Counted from the stretch's first letter, positions 25,329 to 36,153 are shown. The stretch: DNA of 51,614 nt from Psychroflexus maritimus (GCF_011089875.1 NZ_JAANAS010000040.1:1-51614); one strand, 5' to 3'. Notes: a model not told the origin generated them from the letters alone. A program made the numbers and translations.

Positions 25329-26036
25329 TTATAAATTTACTTTAGTTCCTATTTTTTCACCAGAAACTACTTTTTCAAGGTTTCCAGTTGTGTTCATGTC
25401 AAAAACTATGATTGGTAATTCGTTTTCTTGACTTAAGGTAAATGCGGTTGTATCCATTACTTTAAGTCCTTTTCTTAAGACGTCATCAAAGGAGATAAAA
25501 TCAAACTTTGTAGCCTCTGAATTACTCTCAGGGTCGGCGGTATAAATACCGTCCACGCGCGTTCCTTTTAGGATTACATCAGCCTCAATTTCAATAGCTC
25601 TTAAAACCGCAGCCGAATCTGTTGTAAAGTAAGGATTACCTGTACCACCTCCAAAAATAACGACCCTGCCTTTTTCCAGATGACGCATCGCTTTTCTTCT
25701 TATAAAAGGTTCGGCTACTTCGTTGATTTTTATAGCCGATTGTAAACGAGTTTCAATACCTGCATCTTCAAGTGCGCTTTGAAGTGCCAGGCCATTAATT
25801 ACGGTAGCTAACATTCCCATGTGGTCACCTTGTACCCGATCCATTCCTTTACTAGCTCCTGCAATACCTCTAAAAATATTTCCACCTCCAATTACAATGG
25901 CTACTTCAACACCTTTGTCTGTTACATTTTTGATTTCTGAGGCATATTCGGCTAAGCGTTCAGGGTCTATTCCGTAACTGCGTTCCCCCATCAATGCTTC
26001 TCCAGATAATTTTAGAAGAATTCGTTTATAGTGCAT
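25329..26036 (-). CDS. pyrH: Uridylate kinase
   Basis: 235 residues, the normal size for bacterial hexameric UMP kinase. Motifs: [13 protein letters not shown] at the N-terminus, [48 protein letters not shown] and VDGIYTADP. It phosphorylates UMP to UDP with ATP. First gene of the pyrH-frr pair. Confidence 0.97.
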   Translation of the reverse strand: MHYKRILLKLSGEALMGERSYGIDPERLAEYASEIKNVTDKGVEVAIVIGGGNIFRGIAGASKGMDRVQGDHMGMLATVINGLALQSALEDAGIETRLQSAIKINEVAEPFIRRKAMRHLEKGRVVIFGGGTGNPYFTTDSAAVLRAIEIEADVILKGTRVDGIYTADPESNSEATKFDFISFDDVLRKGLKVMDTTAFTLSQENELPIIVFDMNTTGNLEKVVSGEKIGTKVNL

Positions 26037-26391
26037 AGCTTAATTTTTTGGTTGTGCAAATATATAGATTAATGATGAATTATAAGGAAAAAAATAAAGC
26101 TCTCGTTTACATTAATTTTTACTTGATTTTATGCCTGTAAAAAATAAATAAAACTCCAGAGTTTTTCAATCTCAAGCACACCTTTAAAAATAAAACATCA
26201 TCTATCTAATTAATAACAAAGACCTTCCAACACACAAACTTTATAATAGTTGAAAGCACTTGCTGTATGCCGCACAACTACTATTAGGCTTTCGATATAC
26301 AGAAGCAAAATAGTGGTTAAAAATGGATTTTTTTAATCCAGACTGAATTAAAGAGACATCAATTAAATAATCAAACTTTTTAATACCCATT
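26037..26391. other. Non-coding gap upstream of pyrH
   Basis: AT-rich, no recognisable gene, RNA or strong hairpin. A frame covering part of it also overlaps the 3' end of the isoaspartyl peptidase gene and codes for nothing recognisable. The pyrH promoter must lie here. Confidence 0.5.
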
Positions 26392-27459
26392 TTATTTTTT
26401 AAATAAATTAACTTGCTTATTTCCTTCAGCATCCATTTGAGCTCTAAACATTCCTTCAGTGTTAAATTCAATAGAGATATTCCCATCAGAATCAATAGCA
26501 ATAACACCACCATCACCCCCTTGGTTTTTTAGCTTTTCATGAATTACAATGTGTGTTGCTTGTTCAAGACTAAAGTCGCCGTACTCCATCATTGCTGAAA
26601 TATCATGAGCAACTACATTTCTTATAAAATATTCGCCATGACCAGTAGCTGAGATAGCACAAGTAGAATTATTGGCATAATTCCCCGCTCCAATAATAGG
26701 TGAATCACCAATTCTGCCGTATTTTTTATTAGTCATTCCGCCTGTAGAGGTGCCGGCTACCAAGTTTCCCTCTTGGTCTAAAGCTACGCAACCAACCGTT
26801 CCATATTTATGATTTTGAATGAGTTCTTCGTAATTTTGTTGGTGATAACTGCTCTTGTTTTGTGCATTTTGTAGAGATTTTTTAGCTTTATCAGTAGAGA
26901 AATAAGAATTTTCAACTTTTTTTAAATCATAAAGAACAGCAAAATCTTCTGCACCATTTCCAGAAAGTAATACATGATTAGACTCATTCATTACTTTTTG
27001 AGCCAACAAAATAGGGCTTTTAATTGTTCTGATTCCGGCTACAGCACCAGCTTCAAGATTCTTTCCATGCATGATTGAGGCGTCAAGTTCATGAACTCCA
27101 TCAGCATTTAAAACTGCGCCTACTCCAGCGTTAAATAGAGGAGAGGCTTCAAGTAGTTGAATTACTTCTACCACAGCTTTTTCGGCACCTTCACCAGCAG
27201 CAAGGAGTTGATACCCAACTTCAATCGCTTCAGAAAGTTGATTTTCATATACCTTGGTAATGGAATCATTCAGCATTTCAGCTTTAATAAAACCGGCACC
27301 CCCATGTAAAGCTATACCAAAGGAAGGTGATTTATCTGGCTTAGTTTCTTTATGTGTTTCAATAGCTTGCTTTTGATTTTTAAGCCCTAGGTTTTCATTG
27401 TCAATACAGCCAAATAAAACCAGTAGAAAGGCTAAACAAAACAACTTTAAGTAATTCAT
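26392..27459 (-). CDS. Isoaspartyl peptidase/L-asparaginase, lipoprotein
   Basis: About 355 residues from the ATG at 27459, chosen because it puts a lipoprotein signal (MNYLKLFCLAFLLVLFGC, Cys18) at the start; an upstream ATG would add 12 residues. The Ntn-hydrolase features are GIALHGGAGF, LFNAGVGAVLNADG, ELDASIM, and the self-cleavage point before the nucleophile Thr in HKYGTVGCVA. TSTGGMTNKKYGRIGDSPIIGAG follows. It should remove isoaspartyl dipeptides or asparagine in the periplasm, tethered by lipid; the location is inferred from the lipobox. Confidence 0.9.
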   Translation of the reverse strand: MNYLKLFCLAFLLVLFGCIDNENLGLKNQKQAIETHKETKPDKSPSFGIALHGGAGFIKAEMLNDSITKVYENQLSEAIEVGYQLLAAGEGAEKAVVEVIQLLEASPLFNAGVGAVLNADGVHELDASIMHGKNLEAGAVAGIRTIKSPILLAQKVMNESNHVLLSGNGAEDFAVLYDLKKVENSYFSTDKAKKSLQNAQNKSSYHQQNYEELIQNHKYGTVGCVALDQEGNLVAGTSTGGMTNKKYGRIGDSPIIGAGNYANNSTCAISATGHGEYFIRNVVAHDISAMMEYGDFSLEQATHIVIHEKLKNQGGDGGVIAIDSDGNISIEFNTEGMFRAQMDAEGNKQVNLFKK

Positions 27460-27709
27460 AATGGAAAAATATTTTATAAGTTGATAAAAGTACATTTTTT
27501 AAAATTTTGTATCAAGTTTAATGTCATTTTTTTGCCCTACAACTTCTCACGGAAGAATATTCAATAATTCTGAGTTCAAAAAAATAATAAACGCAAAATT
27601 TTGTCTTAACAACATCAAAATAAAATTTCGTAGTAAAATAAATATGCTCATTTTTGTAACAAATTTATTTATTTAATACTAATCAAGTAATAATTTAAAC
27701 ACAATAAAA

Positions 27710-29029
27710 ATGACAAAGAAATTAAACCTTACAATTTGTGCTTTGTTGATGGCTTTTGTTGGTTTTGCTCAACAAGTAGATTTTGAGCAATACACACTAG
27801 ACAATGGCTTAGATGTAGTTTTGCATCAAGATAAAAGTGCACCACTTGTAAAAGTTGAGGTAATGTACAATGTAGGATCTAAGGATGATCCAGAAGGGAA
27901 AACAGGTATGGCTCACTTTTTTGAGCACCTTTTGTTTGAAGGTACAAAAAACATTGACCGTGGTGAGTGGTTTAAAATGGTAACCGATCATGGAGGAGCT
28001 AATAACGCCAACACTAGTTGGGATAGAACCACTTATTTTGAGATTTTACCTTCCAACAATCTTCAAATTGGCTTATGGATGGAATCTGAAAGAATGCGTC
28101 ATCCTAAAATTGATACGGTAGGAGTAAACACCCAACGTGGTGTTATTAAAGAAGAACGAAAGCAAACGCAAGACAATCAACCTTACGGAAACTTGATTTC
28201 TCAAATCACTCAAAATATTTTTCCTACAACAGGGTATCGTCATGCAATCATAGGAACCCTTGAAGATTTAAATAATCCTGAGCTTGAAGATTTTAATGCG
28301 TTTTTTAATAAGTTCTACGCTCCTAATAATGCCGTTCTTGTAGTAGCAGGAGATATTGATGTTGAGCAGACTAAAGAATGGATTGATGCTTACTTTAGCT
28401 CTATTCCAATGGGTGAAAAAATTGAAAGAAAACCTTTTGAAGAAGCTCCTATTGAAGAAACAATCTATGCAACTTTTCATGATTCTAACATTCAGATTCC
28501 TGCACTAGCTATGGCCTACAGAACTGTTCCAGACGGAACAAAAGAAGCCAAGGCTTTAGATATGATTTCTCAAGTTTTGAGTTCTGGTAAAAGCTCACGA
28601 TTAACTAGAAAACTTGTTGAAGATAAAAAAATGGCGCTAGCTGTTCAAGCCGGTAATTTTGCTTTGCGTAATGGAGGAATGTACTTTGTTTTTGCCTTAC
28701 CAATGGATGATTATTCACTTGAAGACCTGAAAACAGAAATCGACGAAGAGATTGTTCGTATGCAAAATGAATTAATTTCTGAAAACGAGTACCAAAAATT
28801 AATTAATCAATTAGAAACTCGTTTTGTTAATGCAAATGCAAGTGTAGAAGGTATAGGAAGTAGTTTAGCCGAATTTCAAACTAAATTTGGGGATGCTAGT
28901 TTAATTAACAAGCAACTTGAAGAGTATAGAGCAGTTTCTCGTGAAGATATTAGAAATGCAGCTAAAAAATATTTAAATCCTAATCAACGTCTTGTCTTAG
29001 ATTATCTGCCAGCTGAAGACGAACAATAA
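27710..29029 (+). CDS. M16-family zinc peptidase, catalytically complete
   Basis: 439 residues with a signal peptide ending GFA-Q. The inverted zinc motif HFFEH (His69, Glu72, His73) and the distal ligand Glu149, 76 residues further, are all present. It is a half-size M16 protein; such proteins usually work as a dimer with an inactive partner, which the next gene appears to encode. Likely periplasmic peptide degradation. The 3' end carries the first copy of a 28-bp tandem duplication. Confidence 0.9.
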   Translation: MTKKLNLTICALLMAFVGFAQQVDFEQYTLDNGLDVVLHQDKSAPLVKVEVMYNVGSKDDPEGKTGMAHFFEHLLFEGTKNIDRGEWFKMVTDHGGANNANTSWDRTTYFEILPSNNLQIGLWMESERMRHPKIDTVGVNTQRGVIKEERKQTQDNQPYGNLISQITQNIFPTTGYRHAIIGTLEDLNNPELEDFNAFFNKFYAPNNAVLVVAGDIDVEQTKEWIDAYFSSIPMGEKIERKPFEEAPIEETIYATFHDSNIQIPALAMAYRTVPDGTKEAKALDMISQVLSSGKSSRLTRKLVEDKKMALAVQAGNFALRNGGMYFVFALPMDDYSLEDLKTEIDEEIVRMQNELISENEYQKLINQLETRFVNANASVEGIGSSLAEFQTKFGDASLINKQLEEYRAVSREDIRNAAKKYLNPNQRLVLDYLPAEDEQ

Positions 29030-29067
29030 AAAAGTAAAAGCTGAAGACGAACAATAAAAAAGTAAAA
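29012..29067 (+). repeat. 28-bp tandem duplication spanning the end of one M16 gene and the spacer
   Basis: Bases 29012-29039 and 29040-29067 are identical. The unit contains the last codons and TAA stop of the upstream gene plus the A-rich leader of the next, so the second copy forms the intergenic spacer and ends two bases before the downstream ATG at 29069. It looks like a recent slippage duplication. Confidence 0.93.
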
Positions 29068-29068
29068 A

Positions 29069-31120
29069 ATGAAGAAAAAAATTAATTATATTGTAATTGC
29101 TTTACTGTTTATATCTGGGTTGACTTATGCGCAAATTGACATTGATCAAATGCCCAAGTCAGGTCCTGCACCAGCAGTAAACTTAGGTAAACCACAAACG
29201 TTTAAGTTGAAAAATGGACTTCAAGTTTTGGTGGTTGAAGATAAGAAATTACCTCGTGTATTATTCAATTTAACAATTGATAATGACCCTTATGCTGAAG
29301 GTGATAAACTAGGAACTTCTGCTTTGTTCTCAGACATGATGGGAACCGGAACAGAAAAAACTTCTAAAGAAGATTTTGAAAACGAAGTTGAATTTATGGG
29401 AGCTACATTAGAAGTTTATGGTTCTGGTGCCTATGCTTCTGGCTTATCAAAATATAGCGACCGTCTTATTGAATTGATGGCAGAAGCTGTTATAAAACCT
29501 AAATTTGACCAAGAACAGCTTGATAAGTTTAGAGATCAAAATATTGAAGGTTTAAAAGCGAATGAAAAAAGTGCTTCAAGTATTGCCAATAAAGTTAGAA
29601 ATGCACTAGCTTATGGCAAAGACCATCCGTTTGGTGAGTTTGAAACCATTGAAGATTTTGAAAATGTAAATCTTGAAGATATTCAAAAACACTACGAAAC
29701 ATTTTTTGTCCCTGGCAACGCCTATTTAATTGTTTCGGGTGATGTAAAATTCAAGAAAGTGAGAAGGAAAATTAAAAAACTTTTCAAAAAATGGGAAGGA
29801 GGGCAAGCACCTTCTGAAACTTATCCTGTTGCTGATAATGTAGCTCAAACTGAAATTAATTTTGTTGATGTCCCCAATGCCGTTCAGGCTGAAGTTCAAT
29901 TGGTGAATACAACCAATTTAAAAATGACCGACGAAGATTACTTCCCTGTTTTAATGGCTAATCAAATTGTAGGTGGTAGTTTTGAGAGCTACTTAAATAA
30001 AACCCTTAGAGAAGATAAAGCCTGGACTTATGGCGCTAGAACGAGTCTTCCTGCTAGAAAAGAAGTAACCTCTTTTAGAGCTAGTACCTCTGGAAAAATG
30101 GTAGTTACTGATAGTATTGCTTTAGAAATGATTAAGCAAATTAATAGAATTAGAAATGAAAAAGTTGATGAAGCATTACTAGCTAATGCCAAAGCTACTT
30201 ATGCAGGAAATTTTATTAGAGAGGCCTCTAAGCCTAGAAATATATCTAACTTTGCTTTGCGAATTCAAACGCAAGACCTCCCTGAAAACTTTTACGAGAA
30301 ATACCTTGAAAATATAGAAAAAGTTAGTATTGATGACGTCTATAGAGTAGCTAATAAATACTTTCTAACCGACCAAGCAAGAATAGTAATAGCTGCAAAA
30401 GGAAGCGAAGTTGCCAATGCCTTAGAAGCTACAGGTATTCCTGTAAAGTATTTTGATAAAGATGCTAACCAAGTAGAAAAGCCTGAGTTTAGTAAACCAA
30501 TTCCAGAAGGAGTTACTTTAGAAACTGTGTATAATAATTATATTGAAGCTATTGGAGGAAAAGAAACTCTTGAAAATGTGAAAAATGTAGTTATGACCGG
30601 AAGTGCTTCAATTCAAGGAATGGCTTTAAGTATGAATATGAAAATGACCAAAGAAGGAAAATCTGTTCAAGAAGTTAAAATGGGCGGTAATGTTCTTCAG
30701 AAAATGGTTTTTGATGGCGAAAAAGGATACAATATGGCGCAGGGTCAAAAAATGGATTATTCTGAAGAGGAAATTGAAGCTGCAAAAAAATCGGCTGGTC
30801 TTTTCTCTGAATTAAATGTGCCTGAAGATGCCGTATTGAAAAATATTCAAGACTTTGAAGGAGAAGATGCTTATGTGGTTCAATTAACCGATGAGGTTCG
30901 TGAATTCTATTCGGTAGAAAGTGGCTTGAAACTGTTTAAAGAAACAAAGGTTGATCAAAATGGTCAAGAGTTTACAACTACTGAAAAGTATGAAGATTAT
31001 ACAGCCGTAGATGGAGTTAAGTTTCCTTTTGTGATTGTTAACAATATTGGGCAAGAATTTACAATTGAATTTGAAGAAATCAAGCTGAATCAAAAGCTTT
31101 CTGATGAAGACTTCAAGTAA
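29069..31120 (+). CDS. M16-family inactive partner with LolA-like C-terminal domain
   Basis: 683 residues with a signal peptide ending TYAQ. Residues about 40-480 are M16-like, but the place of HxxEH reads TSALFSDMM, so the zinc site is missing. The other conserved stretch, with NKTLREDKAWTYGARTSL, is kept. Residues about 490-683 form an extra domain (NYIEAIGGKETLENVKNVVMTGSASIQGMALSMNM ...) like the lipoprotein-binding LolA/outer-membrane-lipoprotein-sorting fold. It probably completes the chamber with the upstream active subunit and may add substrate binding. Ended by the terminator at 31156-31196. Confidence 0.85.
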   Translation: MKKKINYIVIALLFISGLTYAQIDIDQMPKSGPAPAVNLGKPQTFKLKNGLQVLVVEDKKLPRVLFNLTIDNDPYAEGDKLGTSALFSDMMGTGTEKTSKEDFENEVEFMGATLEVYGSGAYASGLSKYSDRLIELMAEAVIKPKFDQEQLDKFRDQNIEGLKANEKSASSIANKVRNALAYGKDHPFGEFETIEDFENVNLEDIQKHYETFFVPGNAYLIVSGDVKFKKVRRKIKKLFKKWEGGQAPSETYPVADNVAQTEINFVDVPNAVQAEVQLVNTTNLKMTDEDYFPVLMANQIVGGSFESYLNKTLREDKAWTYGARTSLPARKEVTSFRASTSGKMVVTDSIALEMIKQINRIRNEKVDEALLANAKATYAGNFIREASKPRNISNFALRIQTQDLPENFYEKYLENIEKVSIDDVYRVANKYFLTDQARIVIAAKGSEVANALEATGIPVKYFDKDANQVEKPEFSKPIPEGVTLETVYNNYIEAIGGKETLENVKNVVMTGSASIQGMALSMNMKMTKEGKSVQEVKMGGNVLQKMVFDGEKGYNMAQGQKMDYSEEEIEAAKKSAGLFSELNVPEDAVLKNIQDFEGEDAYVVQLTDEVREFYSVESGLKLFKETKVDQNGQEFTTTEKYEDYTAVDGVKFPFVIVNNIGQEFTIEFEEIKLNQKLSDEDFK

Positions 31121-31155
31121 AACTCAATCTTCAAACTAATTTAGTTTGAAATCAT

Positions 31156-31196
31156 AAAAAAACCTCGGATTTAAATTTTAAATCCGAGGTTTTTTT
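31156..31196. terminator. Bidirectional terminator between convergent genes
   Basis: A long stem centred on AACCTCGGATTT and AAATCCGAGGTT with A-run and T-run flanks, so it serves both the M16 pair (plus) and aminopeptidase P (minus). Confidence 0.92.
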
Positions 31197-31214
31197 ATTT
31201 TAGAAATTAAGGAA

Positions 31215-32507
31215 TTATTTATTCATTAATTCTTCAATTTCTTCAATTTCAATAGGAATGTCTCCCATTAAGTTCACTGGTTCGCCTTTTTCTTGAATCA
31301 CTACATCATCTTCTAACCGAATTCCTAAATTTTCTTCAGGTATATAAATTCCTGGTTCAACTGTAAATACTTGGTTAGCCTGCATTGGCTCATGAAGTAA
31401 GCCGTAATCATGCGTGTCTAAGCCAATGTGATGAGAAGTTCCGTGCATGAAATACTTTTTATAAGCTGGCCATTTAGGATCTTCATTTTGAACATCAGCT
31501 TTATCTAGTAATTTTAAATCTAGTAATTCAGAAGTCATCATTTTCCCTACTTCTTTGTGATATTCAGTCCAATCTGTTCCAGGAACAAGAAGCTTGGTGG
31601 CTTCTTTTTTTACTTTATTTACTGAATTGTAAATCTGTTTTTGTCGCTCTGAAAACTTTCCGTTTACAGGAATAGTCCTGGACATATCGCTACAATAATT
31701 AGCGTATTCAGCTCCGAAATCAAACAAAATTAAATCACCTTCCTTACATTGATGTTTGTTTTCAATATAGTGAAGTACCGTAGCATTAATTCCCGAAGCA
31801 ATAATTGGTGTATAAGCAAAACCACGAGAACGATTAATCAAAAATTCGTGCATCACTTCTGCTTCAATTTCATATTCCCAGACGCCAGGTTTCATGAATT
31901 CCAAAACTCTTCTAAAAGCTTTGTTTGTGATATTACATGCTTTTTGCATGACTTCTAATTCTAGTTCATGCTTAATTGAACGTAATTTTTGTAAAATAGG
32001 GTTGGATTTTGCTACTTGGTGGGCAGGATATTTTTCTCTTAGCCATTTATTAAAACGCATTTCACGGGTTTCTGTTTCAGCGTTAGCGCGGTAATGCTCG
32101 TTGGTGTTAATGTAAACGGTTTCGCATTGCGCCATTAATTCATGAAAGATTTTTTGAAAATCCTTTAGCCAGTAAACAGTCTTTATGCCAGTTAATGCCA
32201 AAGCTTTTTCTTCATCTATTTTTTCTCCTTCCCAAACCGCAATATGAGCGTTGGTTTCTTTAAGAAATAAAATCTCTCTGTGTTCTTTTTTTGGAGCATC
32301 AGGAAATATGACCAATATGCTTTCTTCTTGATCAACACCACTTAAATAATAGATATTTCTATCTTGCTGAAAAGGAATTGTGCTATCGGCTCCAATGGGG
32401 TAAATGTCATTAGAATTAAAAACAGCTAATGAATTAGGTTTCATTTGAGCTACAAAATTTTTTCTATGATGAATAAATAAATCTCTCGAAATGGGTTCGT
32501 ATCGCAT
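31215..32507 (-). CDS. pepP: Xaa-Pro aminopeptidase (aminopeptidase P, M24B)
   Basis: 430 residues: an N-terminal domain (1-170) and a pita-bread C-terminal domain. All five dimetal ligands are visible: Asp263 (FDFGAEY), Asp274 (SDMSRT), His359 (HGTSHHIGLDTHD), Glu384 (TVEPGIYI) and Glu399 (GIRLEDD). It removes an N-terminal residue that precedes proline, in the cytosol. No signal peptide. A single-gene unit. Confidence 0.95.
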   Translation of the reverse strand: MRYEPISRDLFIHHRKNFVAQMKPNSLAVFNSNDIYPIGADSTIPFQQDRNIYYLSGVDQEESILVIFPDAPKKEHREILFLKETNAHIAVWEGEKIDEEKALALTGIKTVYWLKDFQKIFHELMAQCETVYINTNEHYRANAETETREMRFNKWLREKYPAHQVAKSNPILQKLRSIKHELELEVMQKACNITNKAFRRVLEFMKPGVWEYEIEAEVMHEFLINRSRGFAYTPIIASGINATVLHYIENKHQCKEGDLILFDFGAEYANYCSDMSRTIPVNGKFSERQKQIYNSVNKVKKEATKLLVPGTDWTEYHKEVGKMMTSELLDLKLLDKADVQNEDPKWPAYKKYFMHGTSHHIGLDTHDYGLLHEPMQANQVFTVEPGIYIPEENLGIRLEDDVVIQEKGEPVNLMGDIPIEIEEIEELMNK

Positions 32508-32650
32508 AAAATCAAATTTTTGAATTCAAAAGTAAGGAATCTTTAATTCTTCAGCTACTATATTTCTTCTAAATTAAGAATCTTCTAATTTGACTATTGC
32601 ACAACATCACTTAAATCTATTCTAAATAATATTTTATAGTGAATGATTGT

Positions 32651-32681
32651 TTGTATTTAAGTTTATTCTGTGGTATTTTTG
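32651..32681 (+). promoter_or_regulatory. Promoter of the sdhCAB operon
   Basis: TTG at 32651-32653, 20 bases, then TATTTTTG at 32674-32681, a full match to the Bacteroidota TTG-N19/20-TAnnTTTG promoter, ending 25 bases before the sdhC ATG. Confidence 0.7.
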
Positions 32682-32706
32682 ACAAAATTTTTAAAAAAAT
32701 AAATCA

Positions 32707-33381
32707 ATGGGAGGAATAAAGACTTCTATAGCGAGAAAAGTAGCCATGGCTCTTTCAGGACTTTTTTTAGTTCTTTTTTTACTACAACATTTTACCATCA
32801 ACTTTACTTCAGTGGTTAGCCCAGATACATTTAACGAGATTTCTCATTTTATGGGGACTAACTTTTTAGTGCAAGCTATATTGCAGCCCATATTGATTTT
32901 CGGTGTAATTTTTCACTTTGTTATGGGTTTTATTCTTGAAGCCAAAAACAGAAGCGCTAGAAGTGTAAAGTATGGTGTTTTTAAAGGTAATGCAAATTCT
33001 AGCTGGTTGTCTAGAAATATGCTGATTTCTGGTGCAGTTGTTTTGGCTTTTTTAGGATTGCATTTTTACGATTTTTGGGTACACGAAATGCAAGTAAAGT
33101 ACCTTGAAGGTGATTTGTCTGGATTGAACCAAGCTGGCGAGTTTCGTTACTACGAAGAAACTGTAGCTAAGTTTGCTGGACAACCTATTCGCGTAGGTTT
33201 ATATGTGTTAGCCTTTGTTTTTTTAATGATGCACTTACTTCACGGATTTGCTTCTTCCTTCCAAACTATGGGAGTTAACAATAAATATAGCCCAGCAATC
33301 AAAAAGTTTACAAAAGCTTTTGCAATTGTAATACCCTTAGGTTTCGTGTTTATTGCTATATTTCACTTCATTAATAATTAA
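32707..33381 (+). CDS. sdhC: Succinate dehydrogenase cytochrome b subunit
   Basis: 224 residues with five hydrophobic helices and several helix His residues suited to bind two hemes (for example FLLQHFTINF, FHFVMGFILEAKNR, FLGLHFYDFW, MHLLHGFASSF). This is the single fused membrane subunit of the B-type enzyme used in Bacteroidota. It passes electrons from SdhB to menaquinone. First gene of sdhCAB, 12 bp before sdhA. Confidence 0.93.
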   Translation: MGGIKTSIARKVAMALSGLFLVLFLLQHFTINFTSVVSPDTFNEISHFMGTNFLVQAILQPILIFGVIFHFVMGFILEAKNRSARSVKYGVFKGNANSSWLSRNMLISGAVVLAFLGLHFYDFWVHEMQVKYLEGDLSGLNQAGEFRYYEETVAKFAGQPIRVGLYVLAFVFLMMHLLHGFASSFQTMGVNNKYSPAIKKFTKAFAIVIPLGFVFIAIFHFINN

Positions 33382-33393
33382 TACGAATAGAAT

Positions 33394-35397
33394 ATGTCTG
33401 TATTAGAATCAAAAATACCAAATGGACCACTTGCCGATAAGTGGACTAAACATAAAAACGAAATTAATTTAGTTAATCCTGCCAATAAGCGTAATATTGA
33501 TATTATTGTTGTTGGTACAGGACTTGCAGGGGCTAGTGCTTCTGCAACTTTAGCTGAATTAGGGTACAACGTAAAAACTTTTTGTTTTCAGGATTCGCCT
33601 AGACGTGCACATTCTATTGCAGCGCAGGGAGGAATCAACGCAGCTAAAAATTACCAAGGTGATGGTGATTCTGATTACCGCTTGTTTTACGATACCGTAA
33701 AAGGAGGTGATTACCGCTCTCGTGAAGCTAATGTATATCGCTTAGCTGAAGTGTCAAGCAATATTATAGACCAATGCGTTGCTCAAGGAGTTCCTTTTGC
33801 GCGTGAATATGGTGGGTTACTAGATAACCGATCGTTTGGAGGTGTATTGGTTTCAAGAACTTTCTACGCTAAAGGACAAACAGGGCAACAACTTTTATTA
33901 GGTGCCTATTCAGCAATGAATAGACAAATTAATCGTGGTAAAATCCAATCGCATACAAGGCACGAAATGATGGATTTAGTTCTTGTTGATGGAAAAGCAA
34001 GAGGTATTATTGCTAGAAACTTAGTTACAGGTGAAATTGAAAGACACGCAGCTCATGCTGTTGTACTTGCCTCTGGTGGCTACGGAAATGTCTTTTTCCT
34101 TTCTACAAATGCGATGGGAAGTAATGTGACCGCAGCTTGGCGTGCTCACCGCAAAGGAGCCTATTTTGCTAACCCTTGCTTTACGCAAATTCACCCTACT
34201 TGTATTCCTGTTTCTGGAGACTTACAAGCTAAATTAACCTTGATGTCTGAATCTTTAAGAAACGACGGTAGGATTTGGGTGCCAGCTAAAAAAGAAGATG
34301 CAGAAGCTATTCGTACAGGTAAATTGAAGCCAACTGATTTAAAAGAAGAAGATAGAGATTATTACTTAGAAAGAAGATATCCAGCATTCGGTAACCTAGT
34401 TCCGCGTGATGTAGCTTCTAGAGCTGCTAAAGAACGTTGTGATGCAGGTTATGGTGTAAATAAAACCGGACAAGCTGTTTACCTTGATTTTGCTAGCGCA
34501 ATTGAACGTTATGGAAAGGAAAAGGCATTTAGCTCAGGCAAAAAAGATGCTACACACGAAGAAATAATTAAACTTGGTAAAGAAGTAGTAGAGGCAAAGT
34601 ATGGGAACTTATTTGATATGTATGAAAAAATTACCGATCAAAACCCTTACGAAACTCCAATGATGATTTTCCCTGCTGTACACTACACCATGGGCGGACT
34701 TTGGGTAGATTACAATTTAATGACTACTATTCCTGGTTGTTACGCTGCTGGTGAAGCTAATTTTTCAGACCACGGCGCTAACCGATTAGGTGCTTCCGCC
34801 TTAATGCAAGGCTTAGCAGATGGTTATTTTGTATTACCTTACACTATTGGAGATTATTTAGCTGATGATATTAGAACAGGGCCAATTTCAACCGATTCAA
34901 AAGAGTTTGAAGAAGCAGAAAACGCTGTAAATCGTCAAATTGAAAAATTGATGAACGCTAAAGGAGATCAGCCCGTTGATCACTTCCATAGAAAATTAGG
35001 CTTAATTATGTGGAACAAATGCGGAATGTCAAGAAACGAAAAAGAACTTAAAGAAGCCATTGAAGAAATTAGAACGCTTAGAGAAGACTTCTATAAAAAT
35101 GTACGCGTTACAGGAAAACCTGATAGCAAAAATCAAGAACTTGAAAAAGCCATGCGTGTTGCAGATTTTTTAGAACTCGGAGAATTGTTTGCCAAAGATG
35201 CTTTACAAAGAAATGAATCTTGTGGTGGTCACTTTAGAGAGGAATATCAAACAGAAGAAGGGGAAGCTTTAAGAGATGATGAGAACTTTAGGTATGTAGC
35301 TGCTTGGGAATACAAGGGCGAACCTAAAGATGCTGTTCTGCACAAAGAACAATTAGAGTATGAAAATATTGAACTGAAGACTAGAAGCTATAAATAA
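33394..35397 (+). CDS. sdhA: Succinate dehydrogenase flavoprotein subunit
   Basis: 667 residues, with the dinucleotide fold [21 protein letters not shown] (from residue 37) and His73 in [10 protein letters not shown], the expected site of covalent FAD. Active-site stretches include [22 protein letters not shown] and [12 protein letters not shown]. It oxidises succinate to fumarate on the cytosolic side of the inner membrane. Middle gene of sdhCAB, 9 bp before sdhB. Confidence 0.96.
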   Translation: MSVLESKIPNGPLADKWTKHKNEINLVNPANKRNIDIIVVGTGLAGASASATLAELGYNVKTFCFQDSPRRAHSIAAQGGINAAKNYQGDGDSDYRLFYDTVKGGDYRSREANVYRLAEVSSNIIDQCVAQGVPFAREYGGLLDNRSFGGVLVSRTFYAKGQTGQQLLLGAYSAMNRQINRGKIQSHTRHEMMDLVLVDGKARGIIARNLVTGEIERHAAHAVVLASGGYGNVFFLSTNAMGSNVTAAWRAHRKGAYFANPCFTQIHPTCIPVSGDLQAKLTLMSESLRNDGRIWVPAKKEDAEAIRTGKLKPTDLKEEDRDYYLERRYPAFGNLVPRDVASRAAKERCDAGYGVNKTGQAVYLDFASAIERYGKEKAFSSGKKDATHEEIIKLGKEVVEAKYGNLFDMYEKITDQNPYETPMMIFPAVHYTMGGLWVDYNLMTTIPGCYAAGEANFSDHGANRLGASALMQGLADGYFVLPYTIGDYLADDIRTGPISTDSKEFEEAENAVNRQIEKLMNAKGDQPVDHFHRKLGLIMWNKCGMSRNEKELKEAIEEIRTLREDFYKNVRVTGKPDSKNQELEKAMRVADFLELGELFAKDALQRNESCGGHFREEYQTEEGEALRDDENFRYVAAWEYKGEPKDAVLHKEQLEYENIELKTRSYK

Positions 35398-35406
35398 GAC
35401 TGAATT

Positions 35407-36153
35407 ATGAAGCTTAATTTAAAAGTTTGGCGTCAAGAAAATAAAGACGCAAAAGGAAAATTTGAGAATTATACCATAGATGAAATTCATGGAGACATGT
35501 CTTTTCTGGAAATGATGGATGTGCTCAATAATGAATTAGTTGAAAAAGGTATTGAACCTGTTGAATTTGACCACGATTGTAGAGAAGGAATATGTGGAAT
35601 GTGTTCAATGCAAATCAATGGTGAACCTCATGGTCCAGACCGAAGAATTACCACTTGCCAACTTCACATGCGTAAATTTAAAAATGGTGATACTATTACA
35701 ATAGAACCCTTCAGAGCCAACGCATTTCCTGTAGTTAAAGACTTAACAGTTGACCGCTCAGCATTTGATAGAATTCAACAAGCTGGTGGGTATATTTCAG
35801 TAAACACTTCAGGAAATACGCAAGATGCCAATAGTTTACCTATTGAAAAGGAAAGTGCAGACATGGCCTTTAATGCCGCCACTTGTATAGGTTGTGGAGC
35901 TTGTGTTGCTGCTTGTAAGAACGCTTCAGCTATGTTGTTTACTTCGGCTAAAGTATCTCAATATGCATTACTTCCACAAGGTAAAGTAGAAGCTACAGAA
36001 CGTGTATTAAACATGGTTGACCAAATGGACAAGGAAGGTTTTGGAAATTGTACAAATACGGGCGCTTGTGAAATAGAATGTCCAAAAGGTATTTCCTTAG
36101 AAAATATTGCTCGTTTAAATAGAGAGTATTTAGCGGCAAGTTTAAAAGGATAA
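35407..36153 (+). CDS. sdhB: Succinate dehydrogenase iron-sulfur subunit
   Basis: 248 residues with ligands for three clusters: [2Fe-2S] Cys58, Cys63, Cys66, Cys84; then [11 protein letters not shown] (Cys160, 163, 166, 170) and [14 protein letters not shown] (Cys215, 221, 225). Together these carry the [4Fe-4S] and [3Fe-4S] clusters. It wires SdhA to the cytochrome b subunit. Last gene of the operon, followed by a terminator. Confidence 0.96.
   Translation: MKLNLKVWRQENKDAKGKFENYTIDEIHGDMSFLEMMDVLNNELVEKGIEPVEFDHDCREGICGMCSMQINGEPHGPDRRITTCQLHMRKFKNGDTITIEPFRANAFPVVKDLTVDRSAFDRIQQAGGYISVNTSGNTQDANSLPIEKESADMAFNAATCIGCGACVAACKNASAMLFTSAKVSQYALLPQGKVEATERVLNMVDQMDKEGFGNCTNTGACEIECPKGISLENIARLNREYLAASLKG

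Noticed and set aside
26241-26516. 91-codon minus-strand frame downstream of the isoaspartyl peptidase gene
   Set aside because: Half of it is another phase of the peptidase gene; the rest looks like random AT-rich coding with no domain.
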